A stretch of DNA of 26,901 nt from Chloroflexota bacterium (GTDB taxonomy: Bacteria; Chloroflexota; Anaerolineae; B4-G1), in NCBI GenBank assembly GCA_024232355.1, contig JAAEPW010001064.1:1-26901 (forward strand), in the 5' to 3' direction. Numbering within the stretch: the stretch's first letter is position 1; each line of letters opens with the position of its first letter. Below the pieces are notes generated by a model that was not told the origin of the DNA, did no database searches, and worked only from the letters and a program-made list of their open reading frames with translations. A program made the translations under genes and the position numbers. Shown one piece after another: positions 1 to 8,112 of this stretch.

Positions 1-199
1 TTCTGGAAAGTTCCGTATACATCGGCGCGAAACTGACGAACATTTTCTCGAGCAACTTTTTCTGTTATCATATCGCAATTATGTTGCCTCGTTGCAATTT
101 TGTAAAGGTACAGCTAACGCTTAACTTTGTCCAAACTCCAATGGAAAACTATCTCTTCTCAAAGGCGACTAGAGAGCACGCGAGTAATCTAATCATCAC

Positions 200-310
200 A
201 GGAGGTGCTATGGATTCAGCCTGGTGTTGGAGGTCGTGCTGGAGAGCGCCCAAAACCCCTTTAGCGTTCTTCATTTTGCGAGAAACAGCAGGGGCGGGGT
301 TTTGGGCCTT
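200..310 (+). promoter_or_regulatory. Possible orphan Trp-type attenuator (leader ORF plus hairpin)
   Basis: An ideal ribosome binding site (AGGAGG, 200-205) precedes ATG at 210. Codons 5, 7 and 11 are TGG, in the peptide start MDSAWCWRSCW. Directly after the Trp codons comes a perfect 12-bp inverted repeat: 248-259 (GCCCAAAACCCC) and 296-307 (GGGGTTTTGGGC), followed by CTTTCTC. A second G-run at 291-294 could compete for the C-run. A weak promoter-like pair, TTGTCC (127-132) and TATCTC (150-155), has 17-bp spacing. This order resembles ribosome-mediated trp attenuators. Against it, the frame has no stop before or inside the hairpin (it runs to 434), and no plus-strand gene follows. It may be a relic left after a rearrangement, or coincidence. 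Confidence 0.3.
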
Positions 311-332
311 TCTCAAAAAGCTGTTTCTTGGG

Positions 333-365
333 AGCACAGCGCAAAAATTGATGTTTCGCTGTGCT
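333..365. terminator. Hairpin downstream of the sensor kinase
   Basis: Perfect 9-bp inverted repeat, 333-341 and 357-365, with an A/T-rich loop. It lies about 40 bases past the stop codon of the minus-strand kinase gene. There is no immediate U-run, so an intrinsic terminator is possible but not clear. Confidence 0.3.
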
Positions 366-405
366 ATCGTCGCGCGCCTATGGTCAACTCACTGCTGGCT
401 TTTTT

Positions 406-2886
406 CTAATCGGCAAGGGGCAGCCAGATGGTAAAGGTGGAGCCGACACCTTGTTCACTCTCTACTGTCATCCGACCGCCATGAACGTGTACGATCTCTT
501 GTGCGATACTTAGCCCCAGCCCTGTACCAGGGATATGCCCCGATTCGGCCAATTTTCCCCGGAAGAAGCGGTTGAATACCTTTTCTTGTTCCTCAAGCGA
601 AATGCCCGGACCAGTATCCCGCACGGCGATGATCACCCAGCGTCTATCCTCGACCTCAACAGCCTTCGCTTCCACCGTCACCCGTCCGCCAGACGGAGTA
701 AAGGTGATTGCATTCTCCACAATCTCTCCTAGCGCCTGAACTAGTCGTGATTTGTCTCCTTTCACCCCTGGCAGGTCAGGCGAAAAAGGCATAGACACCA
801 GAGTCAGACCAGATGTCTCAGCCTGCGTTTGGTGACGGGCGATGGTGTTCTCGATCATAGTGAGCAGGGAAATCGGTTCCCAGGTGGTTACCGCCTTGCC
901 ACTGTCCAACGCCGTTATCTCAAGAGTGTCTTGGATCAGTTGAGCCAGCCGGATGACTTGATCATTCACCGTCTGTAGATGATGCTGACTCTTTTCCGGT
1001 AATTCTGCATGTTGCATCAGGTGAACGTGAAACTGGAGTGTCGTCACCGGTGTGCGAAATTGATGAGAGACGTTGGTGATGAACTGGCTTCGAGCTCGTT
1101 CCAGATCCTTGTTTGGGCTGATGTCCCGGTGGCTGGAGACATAGCCAACCAGGCGATCCCCGGCGTCACGAACAGGGGCAACGATCAGTGCCGTGTCATA
1201 CGTGCGGCCAGCCTTGCGCCTGCCCGTAACTTCTCCCTGCCACGTTCTCCCTTTGGCCAGGGCAAGTTCTATGGATTGCTGGATTTGCTCAGAACCTGCC
1301 CCTGCTCCTACCGAACCGGCATACTTCCCAAGAACCTCTTTCTCCGTGTAGCCGGTCAGGTTAATAAAAGCAGGGTTGGCGTATCGAATCCGCCAGTCTT
1401 GGTCAGTCATTAGGATGGCATCGCCCACGCTGCGCAGGATCGCGTCCAACTGTGCGTACTGGGCCTGGAGTTCAGTGGTCCGCTCTTTCACCAATTCCTC
1501 CAGATGGTCGCGGTGCTGCGCCAATTCTTCCTCTGCCCGTTTGCGCTCAACGATTTCGCGGATCAACTCGTCGTTGACCCGATGCAGTCGTTCATTGGCC
1601 CTGGCGAGTTCAGCCGTCCGCTCTTTCACCAATTCCTCCAGGTGGTCGCGGTGTCGTGCTAATTCCTCTTCTGCCTGCTTGCGCTCGGTAATGTCGTGGA
1701 TGATGATGCTGGCTCCTACAACCTGGCCTTGGTACAGGATAGCAGCCGGATTGGAATAGCAATGTACAACCTGACCATCTTTGTGGAGCAATCGGTACTC
1801 CAAATGACGTTCCGGGAGACGTCGAAAGCCCTCCTGGAACTGGATATCTATCCTTTCTACGTCGTCTGGATGGAGAAAACGGATGAAGGGCTGCCCCAAT
1901 AGCTCTGTTGTCGGGTAACCGATCATCTGGAAGAACGCTCGGTTGACGAACGTAAGCCTTCCTTCCATGTCTGTGGTCGCGATCCCGGCTCCCGCTTGTT
2001 CGACCAAGCTATAGAATTTGGCTTCGCTTCTTACGAGCACCTCTTCTATCCGCCTGCGGGTAGTGACGTTAGTGATCGTCCCCACATAGCCCTCAACTTT
2101 CCCCGAATACCCTTTTTCGGCAACTGCTTGACCAAACACCCAAGTCGTCACATCATCAGGACGCTGAAAGCGATACTCTAGCTCAAACGGCAGGTTCTCT
2201 CTTACAGTACGGCCCCATTCCTCAAAGACCTTTTCTCGATCTTGAGGATGCAAACCTCTTGCCCAGCCCTCTCCATAGGCATCCTCGGGTGCCAGCCCCG
2301 CAATCTCGCACCATCGCTCGTTGACATAGACGTAATTTCCCCCGACATCAGTACGAAATATTCCAACAGGCGATACTTTTGCCAAGGTTTGAAATCGCTT
2401 CTCGCTCTCTCGCAGTGCGTGCGTGGCTTGCAACGCGCTAACCAAGGCTTTTTCCTTGGCCGCCAAGGCTTTACGTTGACCCTCCTCTGCCAGTTTGCGT
2501 GCCCGATGCATCTCCGCTTCGTGCAATCCCCGTTGAACGGCACGGATAAGGCGTCCCAGATTATCTTTTTTCACATAATCATAAGCACCGGCTTTCATAA
2601 CACCAGCCGTGGTCTCTGCGCCGATAGTACTCGATGTGATGATAACAGGCAGATCGAGATATCTCTCCCTTAGTAAACTCAATACAGCTAACCCGCTGAA
2701 ACGCGGCAGATCGTAATCAGCGATAACAATGTCCCACATCTGCCGAGCGAGCGCGGCGTCCATGGCCTCGAGGGTTTCTATTCGTTCACAGGTTGGGTCA
2801 TAACCTCCCAGCCGTAGTGCTTGCGCGATCAGGAGGGCATCGTCTTTCGAATCTTCAATGAGCAATACTCGAAGCGGTATGGTCAT
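406..2886 (-). CDS. Hybrid sensor histidine kinase: REC, multiple PAS, HisKA, HATPase
   Basis: 826-residue signalling protein without membrane segments, so probably cytosolic. An N-terminal receiver domain (about 1-120) has acidic residues E11/D12 and likely phospho-acceptor D57 in IADYDLP. PAS domains lie at about 160-280, 285-405 and 478-595; the first two end in PAC-like strands. A charged coiled linker at 400-475 contains a 46-residue tandem duplication. HisKA has H608 in NVSHQFRTP. The ATPase domain shows the N box (N725), DTGPG (757-761) and GTGLGL (787-792). It should autophosphorylate at H608. Having REC first suggests it is itself the target of another kinase, or a phosphorelay component. 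No separate response regulator is adjacent; only a decayed receiver fragment lies near gyrB. ATG start with AGGAG 8 bases upstream. Ligand unknown. Confidence 0.93.
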   Translation of the reverse strand: MTIPLRVLLIEDSKDDALLIAQALRLGGYDPTCERIETLEAMDAALARQMWDIVIADYDLPRFSGLAVLSLLRERYLDLPVIITSSTIGAETTAGVMKAGAYDYVKKDNLGRLIRAVQRGLHEAEMHRARKLAEEGQRKALAAKEKALVSALQATHALRESEKRFQTLAKVSPVGIFRTDVGGNYVYVNERWCEIAGLAPEDAYGEGWARGLHPQDREKVFEEWGRTVRENLPFELEYRFQRPDDVTTWVFGQAVAEKGYSGKVEGYVGTITNVTTRRRIEEVLVRSEAKFYSLVEQAGAGIATTDMEGRLTFVNRAFFQMIGYPTTELLGQPFIRFLHPDDVERIDIQFQEGFRRLPERHLEYRLLHKDGQVVHCYSNPAAILYQGQVVGASIIIHDITERKQAEEELARHRDHLEELVKERTAELARANERLHRVNDELIREIVERKRAEEELAQHRDHLEELVKERTTELQAQYAQLDAILRSVGDAILMTDQDWRIRYANPAFINLTGYTEKEVLGKYAGSVGAGAGSEQIQQSIELALAKGRTWQGEVTGRRKAGRTYDTALIVAPVRDAGDRLVGYVSSHRDISPNKDLERARSQFITNVSHQFRTPVTTLQFHVHLMQHAELPEKSQHHLQTVNDQVIRLAQLIQDTLEITALDSGKAVTTWEPISLLTMIENTIARHQTQAETSGLTLVSMPFSPDLPGVKGDKSRLVQALGEIVENAITFTPSGGRVTVEAKAVEVEDRRWVIIAVRDTGPGISLEEQEKVFNRFFRGKLAESGHIPGTGLGLSIAQEIVHVHGGRMTVESEQGVGSTFTIWLPLAD
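1478..1550 (-). repeat. Kinase linker repeat, copy 2
   Basis: Matches 1616-1688 at an exact 138-bp offset (46 codons). It encodes EEELAQHRDHLEELVKERT-type coiled linker (about 452-473 of the kinase). Identity is high but not perfect, so this is an older in-frame duplication. Confidence 0.85.
1616..1688 (-). repeat. Kinase linker repeat, copy 1
   Basis: Partner of 1478-1550. It encodes EEELARHRDHLEELVKERT (about 406-424 of the kinase). The repeat period of 46 residues spaces two coiled-coil segments between the second and third PAS domains. Confidence 0.85.
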
Positions 2887-3330
2887 CTGGATACTCCTGT
2901 TTCTCTCAGTTTTGGATGTGTAGAGTGTTATTGAGAATTCGCCTAGTTAAACCAGTTCCAATTACCAAGATATGGTGCTTACAAACACAACGCTGCTCCC
3001 CCCCCTTACTTGGAGAACAGCGCTATGGTGGAACAATTGTGTCGATCTCCTGGTCAGAGCAGGGGATGAATGTTCGTTAAGAATAATACAATATTACCTA
3101 CCACGTGGTGCGGGATCTGTAGATTTCTTGCGTTCATTTTCGCCTAGCTCCTTCCGGCTTTGCTATCTTGATCCGATCATAGCATCATCAACGCAATTCT
3201 ACTATCGCAGAAAATCGGTCATGTTTATCTTATCACAAGACTCGGTGAACAGTCAATAGGAAATTCCTCCTAGGGTGCGCGTCAATTTTTGCGTCAGTAG
3301 AGTGAGAACGATTTCGGCGACTCGGTGCAC

Positions 3331-3363
3331 AGGCAGGACAATAGCCCCTATGGCAATCTGTGG
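3331..3363 (+). repeat. Imperfect direct repeat, copy A
   Basis: Resembles 3512-3543. Both contain GCAGG, then ATAG, then GGCAATCTGTG. Roughly three quarters of positions match over about 31 bases. The copies are about 180 bases apart. Confidence 0.4.
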
Positions 3364-3511
3364 GAAAAGCACTCAACACCTCCCCCCAACGCCTAGTCCC
3401 CGCACCGCATTCCATCGTCTTGCACAAGGGAACCAAGCAATGCACCATCTGGGTAGAACAGAGGGAAACAGCGAAGGAGCAGATTGGGCCATGTCGGCGG
3501 CAGAGGGAATG

Positions 3512-3543
3512 GGGCAGGTGATAGACCTTGCGGCAATCTGTGA
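3512..3543 (+). repeat. Imperfect direct repeat, copy B
   Basis: Partner of 3331-3363, with the shared right end GGCAATCTGTG. Too diverged to be a recent target-site duplication. Confidence 0.4.
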
Positions 3544-3745
3544 CCGAGTTAACGAAACTCCCGATCACCAGCCTAGTGGAGGCTGTTAAAGCATTCAGGC
3601 TCTGGGATTTCGTGGGGTCAGTCGCAGACCCTAAAGGGTTTGGTGCGAAATATGACGAAAAAGGGGCATTATCTGGCGCAAAACATTGTCTGCACAATCT
3701 TGAGCGAAACCTTCAAGATCTCACCCCGCAAAGTCCCAGAGAGCC

Positions 3746-3887
3746 CAATTCCTGGCCCCCCATCTCTGGCATCACGATATCCGCGATCACCAGATCTATC
3801 CCGTTCATCGACTGGTAGAGTATTAGCGCCTCCCGCCCGTTTGCTGCGGTCAACATGGTAGCCCAGCGATTTCAGCAGATTTTTGAC
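3746..3887 (-). pseudogene. Relic of a response-regulator receiver domain
   Basis: On the minus strand, 3887 downwards reads VKNLLKSLGYHV in one frame. After a shift of reading frame it reads LTAANGREALILYQSMNGID, then LVIADIVMPEMGGQEL. Together these match helix 1 to just beyond strand 3 of a CheY-like receiver, with the phospho-acceptor Asp in IADIVMPEMGG. The N-terminal VVDDE strand is missing: an in-frame stop lies two codons upstream of the first residue. Nothing receiver-like follows after 3746. The fragment is therefore truncated at both ends and frameshifted. It sits 18 bases from the gyrB stop codon. The parent may have been a response regulator or the C-terminus of a hybrid kinase. 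The identification comes from motif reading and is fairly firm despite its short length. Confidence 0.7.
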
Positions 3888-3905
3888 TCCCTACAAAAAC
3901 ACTCT

Positions 3906-5843
3906 TTACACATCCAGATTACGCACTTCTTTGGCGTGGGTCTGGATAAAGCGTTTGCGAGGAGGAACGCTGGCCCCCATCAGCATATCAAAAGTACGAT
4001 CAGCCTCCGCCGCATCCTCAATGGTTACTTGCAAGAGCGTGCGGTTCTCTGGGTTCATCGTCGTCTCCCAGAGTTGCTCTGGGTTCATCTCGCCCAACCC
4101 CTTGTAGCGTTGGAGAGTGACCTTTTTCTCCTTCAAACCATCAAGCATTGCATCCTTCTCAGTCTCAGTGTAGACATAGCGCACTTGCCTACCAGAAGCG
4201 ATGCGGTACAACGGAGGTTGCGCGATGAACAGATGTCCCTCCTCGACCAACGGCTGCATATAGCGGAAAAAGAAGGTCAGGAGCAATGTGCGAATGTGCG
4301 CGCCATCTACGTCCGCGTCCATCAAAAGCACTACGCGATTATAACGCAAATTTGTTAAATCGAACTGATCGCCGATACCGACACCCAGGGCCGATATGAG
4401 CGCTTGCACCTCTTTGTTGCTCAATATTTTGTTCAGCCGCGCCCGCTCGGTGTTGAGAATTTTGCCTCGTAGTGGAAGAATCGCCTGAAAGTGACGGTCA
4501 CGTCCCTGCTTGGCACTGCCACCGGCACTGTCTCCCTCTACGATGAACACCTCTGTTTTGTTGGCATCCCGTTCGGAGCAATCGGCCAATTTTCCAGGCA
4601 GTGTCAGGCTTTCTAACGCACTCTTGCGAATCACCAAGTCACGCGCCTTGCGCGCGGCCGCCCGCGCGCGGGAGCTTGTGAGACATTTTTTCACAATGCT
4701 TCGCCCGGCCCGCGAATCTCGTTCTAGAAATTCTCCCAACGCCGTGGAGACCACTGATTCCACCAAGCCTTTGATCTCGGCGTTCATCAACTTTACTTTG
4801 GTCTGACTCTCAAACTGGGGATCAGGATGTTTGACACTGACAATGGCTGTCAGACCCTCACGCACGTCATCGCCAGAAAAGTTGGAATCCTTATCCTTGA
4901 GTAGGCCAGCCTTACGAGCATAGTCGTTGATCGTACGAGTCAAGCCAGAACGCAGGCCGGTCATATGTGTGCCGCCATCTACCGTGTGAATTGTGTTGGC
5001 AAAAGAATAAACTGATTCAGCATAGGCATTCGTATACTGGAGCGCCACCTCGACGCCTACACCGTTCGCCTGCTGCTCGGCATATACCACGCTGTGAACC
5101 ATTTCACGGTTACGGTTGAGATAACGCACAAACGACTCGATGCCTCCTTCAAAGTAGAACGTCGTCTGGCGGGGGAACGGTTTCGCTCGCTCGTCCACCA
5201 AGCGCATTGTGACGCCCCGAGTGACAAAAGCCATCTCCCGCATACGCTGGGCCAACGTGCCAAAACGAAAGTCCACGTCCTTGAAAATAGTGGTATCAAA
5301 GCGGAATGTAACCCGAGTACCCTGCCCTTTGGCCTTGGCAATGTCCTTGACTGGCGCAGTCGGGATACCTCGCTCGTAGCGCTGGCGGTGACGTCGTCCA
5401 TCACGGGGGTCATTCACCACGACCTCCATCCACTCGGAAAGGGCATTGACCGCCGACACACCTACCCCGTGCAAACCACCAGAGACTTTGTACCCACTGC
5501 CACCAAACTTGGCCCCGGCGTGCAGAGTGGTCAGTACCAACTGCATCGCCGAAATCTTTTTCTCGGGATGTAGAGCGGTGGGGATACCACGCCCGTTATC
5601 CGTCACTGTCACGCTGGAATCGGGGTGAATGGTGACCTCAATCCTATCACAAGCACCGGCCAACGCCTCATCCACCGCATTGTCTACTACCTCATAGACC
5701 AGATGATGCAATGCCTTGATGTCGGTACCACCAACGTACATTCCAGGCCGGCGACGGACCGCTTCCAGTCCTTCCAGCACCTGCACATCTGCTGCACTAT
5801 ATTGCTCAAATCCGTTAGTCGCTTGTTCCTTTGCTTTTGCCAT
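3906..5843 (-). CDS. gyrB: DNA gyrase subunit B
   Basis: 645 residues, the usual length for a short-form GyrB. The GHKL ATPase domain has the catalytic Glu in [10 protein letters not shown] (E51, N55), DNGRGIP (82-88), GGLHGVGVS (122-130) and the QTK loop (347-349). The TOPRIM domain has EGDSAGG (436-442) and DADVDG (509-514), which supply the Mg ligands. The C-terminal part reads [19 protein letters not shown], the GyrB signature. It pairs with GyrA to introduce negative supercoils using ATP. No gyrA, recF or dnaN is adjacent, so it is a solitary locus here. The ATG start has GTAGG just upstream and a GGAG further off. A ParE-type topoisomerase IV subunit cannot be strictly excluded from sequence alone, but the signature favours GyrB. 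Confidence 0.96.
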   Translation of the reverse strand: MAKAKEQATNGFEQYSAADVQVLEGLEAVRRRPGMYVGGTDIKALHHLVYEVVDNAVDEALAGACDRIEVTIHPDSSVTVTDNGRGIPTALHPEKKISAMQLVLTTLHAGAKFGGSGYKVSGGLHGVGVSAVNALSEWMEVVVNDPRDGRRHRQRYERGIPTAPVKDIAKAKGQGTRVTFRFDTTIFKDVDFRFGTLAQRMREMAFVTRGVTMRLVDERAKPFPRQTTFYFEGGIESFVRYLNRNREMVHSVVYAEQQANGVGVEVALQYTNAYAESVYSFANTIHTVDGGTHMTGLRSGLTRTINDYARKAGLLKDKDSNFSGDDVREGLTAIVSVKHPDPQFESQTKVKLMNAEIKGLVESVVSTALGEFLERDSRAGRSIVKKCLTSSRARAAARKARDLVIRKSALESLTLPGKLADCSERDANKTEVFIVEGDSAGGSAKQGRDRHFQAILPLRGKILNTERARLNKILSNKEVQALISALGVGIGDQFDLTNLRYNRVVLLMDADVDGAHIRTLLLTFFFRYMQPLVEEGHLFIAQPPLYRIASGRQVRYVYTETEKDAMLDGLKEKKVTLQRYKGLGEMNPEQLWETTMNPENRTLLQVTIEDAAEADRTFDMLMGASVPPRKRFIQTHAKEVRNLDV

Positions 5844-5891
5844 GCCTACTTGAACTCCAAACTATAGGGGATCGTTAAAAAATAGCTTACT

Positions 5892-5950
5892 TTTCTGAAC
5901 AATGCTAAGGCGTTGTTCAGAAACAACGTCGTATTTTCCAAGTATTTTTT
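5892..5950. repeat. Palindromic repeat element, copy A
   Basis: Lies between the membrane-protein gene and gyrB. It contains a perfect 11-bp inverted repeat (TTTCTGAACAA 5892-5902 and its complement 5913-5923), an overlapping GTTGTTcagaAACAAC hairpin (5912-5927) and a CCAAG/CTTGG stem (5939-5955). Bases 5906-5950 match the reverse complement of 7228-7272 closely, including 19 identical bases (5912-5930 against 7248-7266). It may act as a transcript-end hairpin. Confidence 0.75.
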
Positions 5951-5983
5951 CTTGGTAAATGAACTCGAGTTATTTTTGGACGA

Positions 5984-7024
5984 CTATGTTTCCGCCGAAA
6001 CCTGGCGCAACTTGGGAAGCAGCTTAACCTGCTCTTGATAGAACACAAACGTACCCGCCGTCAGCCCTGTGGCGACACAGCCATTCCCCAGAATCCCAAC
6101 TAGCAACGACCAGGAATCACCCGATGGGAGTGCCCATACAAATCCCAATCCTTCGTAAATTACCACTGCGACCAAGATCAAAGTCACTACAGAAGGGAAC
6201 CGTGTTTGAATCAGCATAAAGCTCTCCACCGTAGCTTGAAACAATCCACGCTCGCCAAGCAACACGCCAGGAATAACGAACAGTAAATGCAAGATCAAAT
6301 ATCCCCCCAATCCAACACCAAGCGACCAGACCAAGAACCCAAATGGCGGCGCAATCATCATAACTAAACCAACTAGCAGTGTCCAGAGAGGAATAAACAG
6401 CATCCCAGCCATCAGCAAGCCGGCAACAAACAAACAGACATTGACAAACTTGCCCAATCCGCTGCTCACTCGAACAACTTGATCTGTTCCTTCAATCTCA
6501 CCCGAGCTAGACTTGGCGTCACCCTCATCAAAGGAACGCACAGCGCAAACTCGACGCGCCAAACTGTTCATGTACAGGAACCCCAACATCAGACCCGCAG
6601 GGATCAGTATTGCCATCAAAACGATCAATACCAACCCGCTTGTGACTAACAGTATACGGGGTTCACCCAGTGGCGTTACTATCCCCGGTATATGCTGAGA
6701 CAACAAACTGGGTACGTCGAGTAACGGAAACGCACCAAAAAGTGAAAACAAATTAAGCTGCTCGCCAGTCTGTTCTAGCAAGATCACTGTCTGTTCAATC
6801 TGGTAAACCCACGTCGGGTCAGGAACAGATTGGGCCTTTAAAAAATCGATGAACCCCTGAGACAAGGGAGCTATCGAAACTCGCGGTCCTAACCACAGAA
6901 ACAGATCGAGCAGCATTGGCAACACAATCAACCACAGGTGCTGACTAACCACTTCAAACCCAGCCATCAAACTACCAATTACGCCCAATGGGCCTGTTGC
7001 TTCTTCTTGTGTTTTTGTATTCAT
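5984..7024 (-). CDS. Polytopic membrane protein of unknown function
   Basis: 346 residues with hydrophobic segments at about 28-46, 124-152, 194-224, 229-257, 277-297 and 305-327, so roughly six or seven membrane spans. A polar stretch, probably a loop, lies at 160-190. No catalytic or transport signature was recognised and no family name is offered. The ATG at 7024 is preferred; a TTG two codons earlier is the alternative, and neither has a good ribosome binding site. A TAAAAT-like hexamer (7034-7039, minus strand) sits so close to the start that a leaderless or near-leaderless mRNA is possible. The gene is isolated from its neighbours by inverted copies of a short repeat (5892-5950 and 7197-7272). 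Confidence 0.85.
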   Translation of the reverse strand: MNTKTQEEATGPLGVIGSLMAGFEVVSQHLWLIVLPMLLDLFLWLGPRVSIAPLSQGFIDFLKAQSVPDPTWVYQIEQTVILLEQTGEQLNLFSLFGAFPLLDVPSLLSQHIPGIVTPLGEPRILLVTSGLVLIVLMAILIPAGLMLGFLYMNSLARRVCAVRSFDEGDAKSSSGEIEGTDQVVRVSSGLGKFVNVCLFVAGLLMAGMLFIPLWTLLVGLVMMIAPPFGFLVWSLGVGLGGYLILHLLFVIPGVLLGERGLFQATVESFMLIQTRFPSVVTLILVAVVIYEGLGFVWALPSGDSWSLLVGILGNGCVATGLTAGTFVFYQEQVKLLPKLRQVSAET

Positions 7025-7131
7025 CAGCAATATTTTACCACAAAGACAAACAAGTGGGAAACGGACGCACTTGGCGGCAGTGTCTCGTCACGATGCGGAA
7101 CTAGCATAGTTTTCCCAAGGCACAGAGACAC

Positions 7132-7163
7132 AAAAAGGACCACCGATTATCAGTGACCCTTTT
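7132..7163 (-). terminator. Probable intrinsic terminator after the DUF3786 gene
   Basis: On the minus strand AAAAGG (7163-7158) pairs with CCTTTT (7138-7133), enclosing a CAC/GTG inner stem. A five-T run follows directly. It is about 105 bases past the stop of the DUF3786 gene and ahead of the membrane-protein gene, so the two are likely separate transcripts. Confidence 0.5.
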
Positions 7164-7196
7164 ATTTCTCAGAATATCCTGGATGCTTGTAGATCA

Positions 7197-7272
7197 TTCA
7201 AAAACAACTTTTCAACTCGTTTCCTATATAAAAATGCTTGAAAAGTGGACGTTGTTTCTGAACAACACCTTA
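7197..7272. repeat. Palindromic repeat element, copy B
   Basis: The right half (7228-7272) matches copy A (5906-5950) in inverted orientation, with 19 bases identical. The left half, TTCAAAAACAACTTTTCAA from 7197, is roughly the reverse complement of TTGAAAAGTGGACGTTGTTT (7238-7257), so the whole element can fold back on itself. Its right end overlaps the TAA stop codon of the DUF3786 gene. It is probably a repetitive extragenic palindrome or a miniature element. Confidence 0.65.
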
Positions 7273-7920
7273 TCGGGCAGCCTTTAGCATCTTCCCCACC
7301 AACTGGCTGCCCAGGATAGCCAATCCATCGGTGCACATATAGTGCGAGGTAGTATCCTCAAAGAGCACCCGTGCCTGCGCAGGGAAGCCATCCTCCTCGT
7401 CCCCTTCCCAATACGTGAGGGCCAAATGGATCCGAGGCAACACGGTAAATGCATAGCCTGCATCTCCATACTCTAGCGGCTTGCCACCCAGCGCCTCAGC
7501 AACACGGCGGAAAGAATCAATACCACCTGGCATCTCACGCACCAATCGTCCGCCAGTATAGCCTTGGAATGCCTGGACGTAAAACATGCCGTTGGGCAGT
7601 TCGCGGAAGCCGATCCACCGGCTTGAAGGCGTCGTGCCATCAGCGGTAGCCAGATAGGTGAGGATCAGGCTCTGGATGAAAGAGGGCGACTCTTTGTCAG
7701 CACCGGCAGGCCGAACACTCAAGTCGTCAGCCGAGACGACGTACGCTTGCCAGAAAAAGTTCAGACAAAAGTTACCATCCTCGTCCCGCTCGCTGCCAGT
7801 GCGCAACGCCAGCTTGCCTGGCTTGACAGTCCACAACGTGGCCCGTGCTTCCTCAACTACCGGAGCCAGTTTGTCGAACCACTCTTGAAGCTGTGGAGTG
7901 GATTTACCTCGTTGAAGCAT
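7270..7920 (-). CDS. DUF3786 family protein
   Basis: 216 residues, soluble. The central core contains YLATADGTTPSSRWIGFREL, then FYVQAFQGYTGG, then EALGGKPLEYGDAGYAF and a C-terminal LFEDTTSHYMCTDGLAILGS. I recognise this order as the DUF3786 family, whose function is not established; some members are linked to corrinoid or Fe-S proteins, which is not evident here. Only two cysteines occur, with no metal-binding pattern. The ATG is preceded by GAGAGG. The start overlaps the end of the 61-residue upstream gene by 17 bases, so the two are probably translationally coupled, and both follow rluD. Confidence 0.85.
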   Translation of the reverse strand: MLQRGKSTPQLQEWFDKLAPVVEEARATLWTVKPGKLALRTGSERDEDGNFCLNFFWQAYVVSADDLSVRPAGADKESPSFIQSLILTYLATADGTTPSSRWIGFRELPNGMFYVQAFQGYTGGRLVREMPGGIDSFRRVAEALGGKPLEYGDAGYAFTVLPRIHLALTYWEGDEEDGFPAQARVLFEDTTSHYMCTDGLAILGSQLVGKMLKAAR

Positions 7921-8089
7921 GGGATACCTCTCCCATCAGTTTCATAAACTCTTCCCATTCTTCGCGGAAAAAATGTACCGTGACGCTTCCCAGTTCCAGA
8001 TGATACGTTATCTCGCCGTCCGGATCCTCGGCTCGCCACATGCTAAAGTTCTCACTCTCGGACAAAATTTCGATACCAGGGTCTTGCAT
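7904..8089 (-). CDS. Small conserved-looking protein upstream of DUF3786
   Basis: About 61 residues, acidic, with two likely beta strands (EITYHLELGSVTVHFF) followed by an amphipathic helix (REEWEEFMKLMGEV). No family recognised. GGAGGT lies directly against a double ATG. The second ATG (8089) has a 4-base spacing from it and is more likely than the first (8092). The gene begins 23 bases after the rluD stop and overlaps the DUF3786 start by 17 bases. This argues for a real gene co-expressed with both neighbours, possibly a partner of the DUF3786 protein. Confidence 0.65.
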   Translation of the reverse strand: MQDPGIEILSESENFSMWRAEDPDGEITYHLELGSVTVHFFREEWEEFMKLMGEVSHASTR

Positions 8090-8112
8090 CATACCTCCAT
8101 AAAACGGAATAT

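Larger units (their letters stand above)
1..405. other. Left-edge region without a convincing protein gene
   Basis: No frame here reads like a conserved protein. The region holds an AGGAGG-preceded, Trp-rich reading frame with a perfect 12-bp hairpin (listed separately) and a second hairpin at 333-365 (9-bp arms, AGCACAGCG and its complement). The minus-strand sensor kinase ends at 406, so the second hairpin lies just downstream of it. It lacks an adjacent U-run in that direction and may only be a transcript-end stabiliser. Confidence 0.6.
2887..3905. other. About 1 kb between kinase and gyrB, degenerate DNA
   Basis: No intact gene is supported. Open frames on both strands (for example 3233-3697 minus and 3275-3589 plus) lack ribosome sites and recognisable motifs. 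The left end should hold the kinase promoter, but no strong one was seen. Visible items are a C8 run at 2998-3005, a 10-bp palindrome ACCACGTGGT at 3100-3109, imperfect direct repeats at 3331-3363 and 3512-3543, imperfect inverted repeats at 3598-3620 and 3721-3745, and a receiver-domain relic at 3746-3887. It looks like a graveyard of old repeats and a lost signalling gene. Confidence 0.6.

Noticed and set aside
1478..1688. Regularly spaced repeats that could look like a small CRISPR array
   Set aside because: Only two copies, in frame within a kinase linker, and imperfect; they encode coiled-coil repeats.
3233..3697. 154-codon minus-strand frame in the kinase-gyrB gap
   Set aside because: Cys/Ser/Arg-rich composition without motifs or a ribosome site, and spans degenerate repeats; not protein-like.
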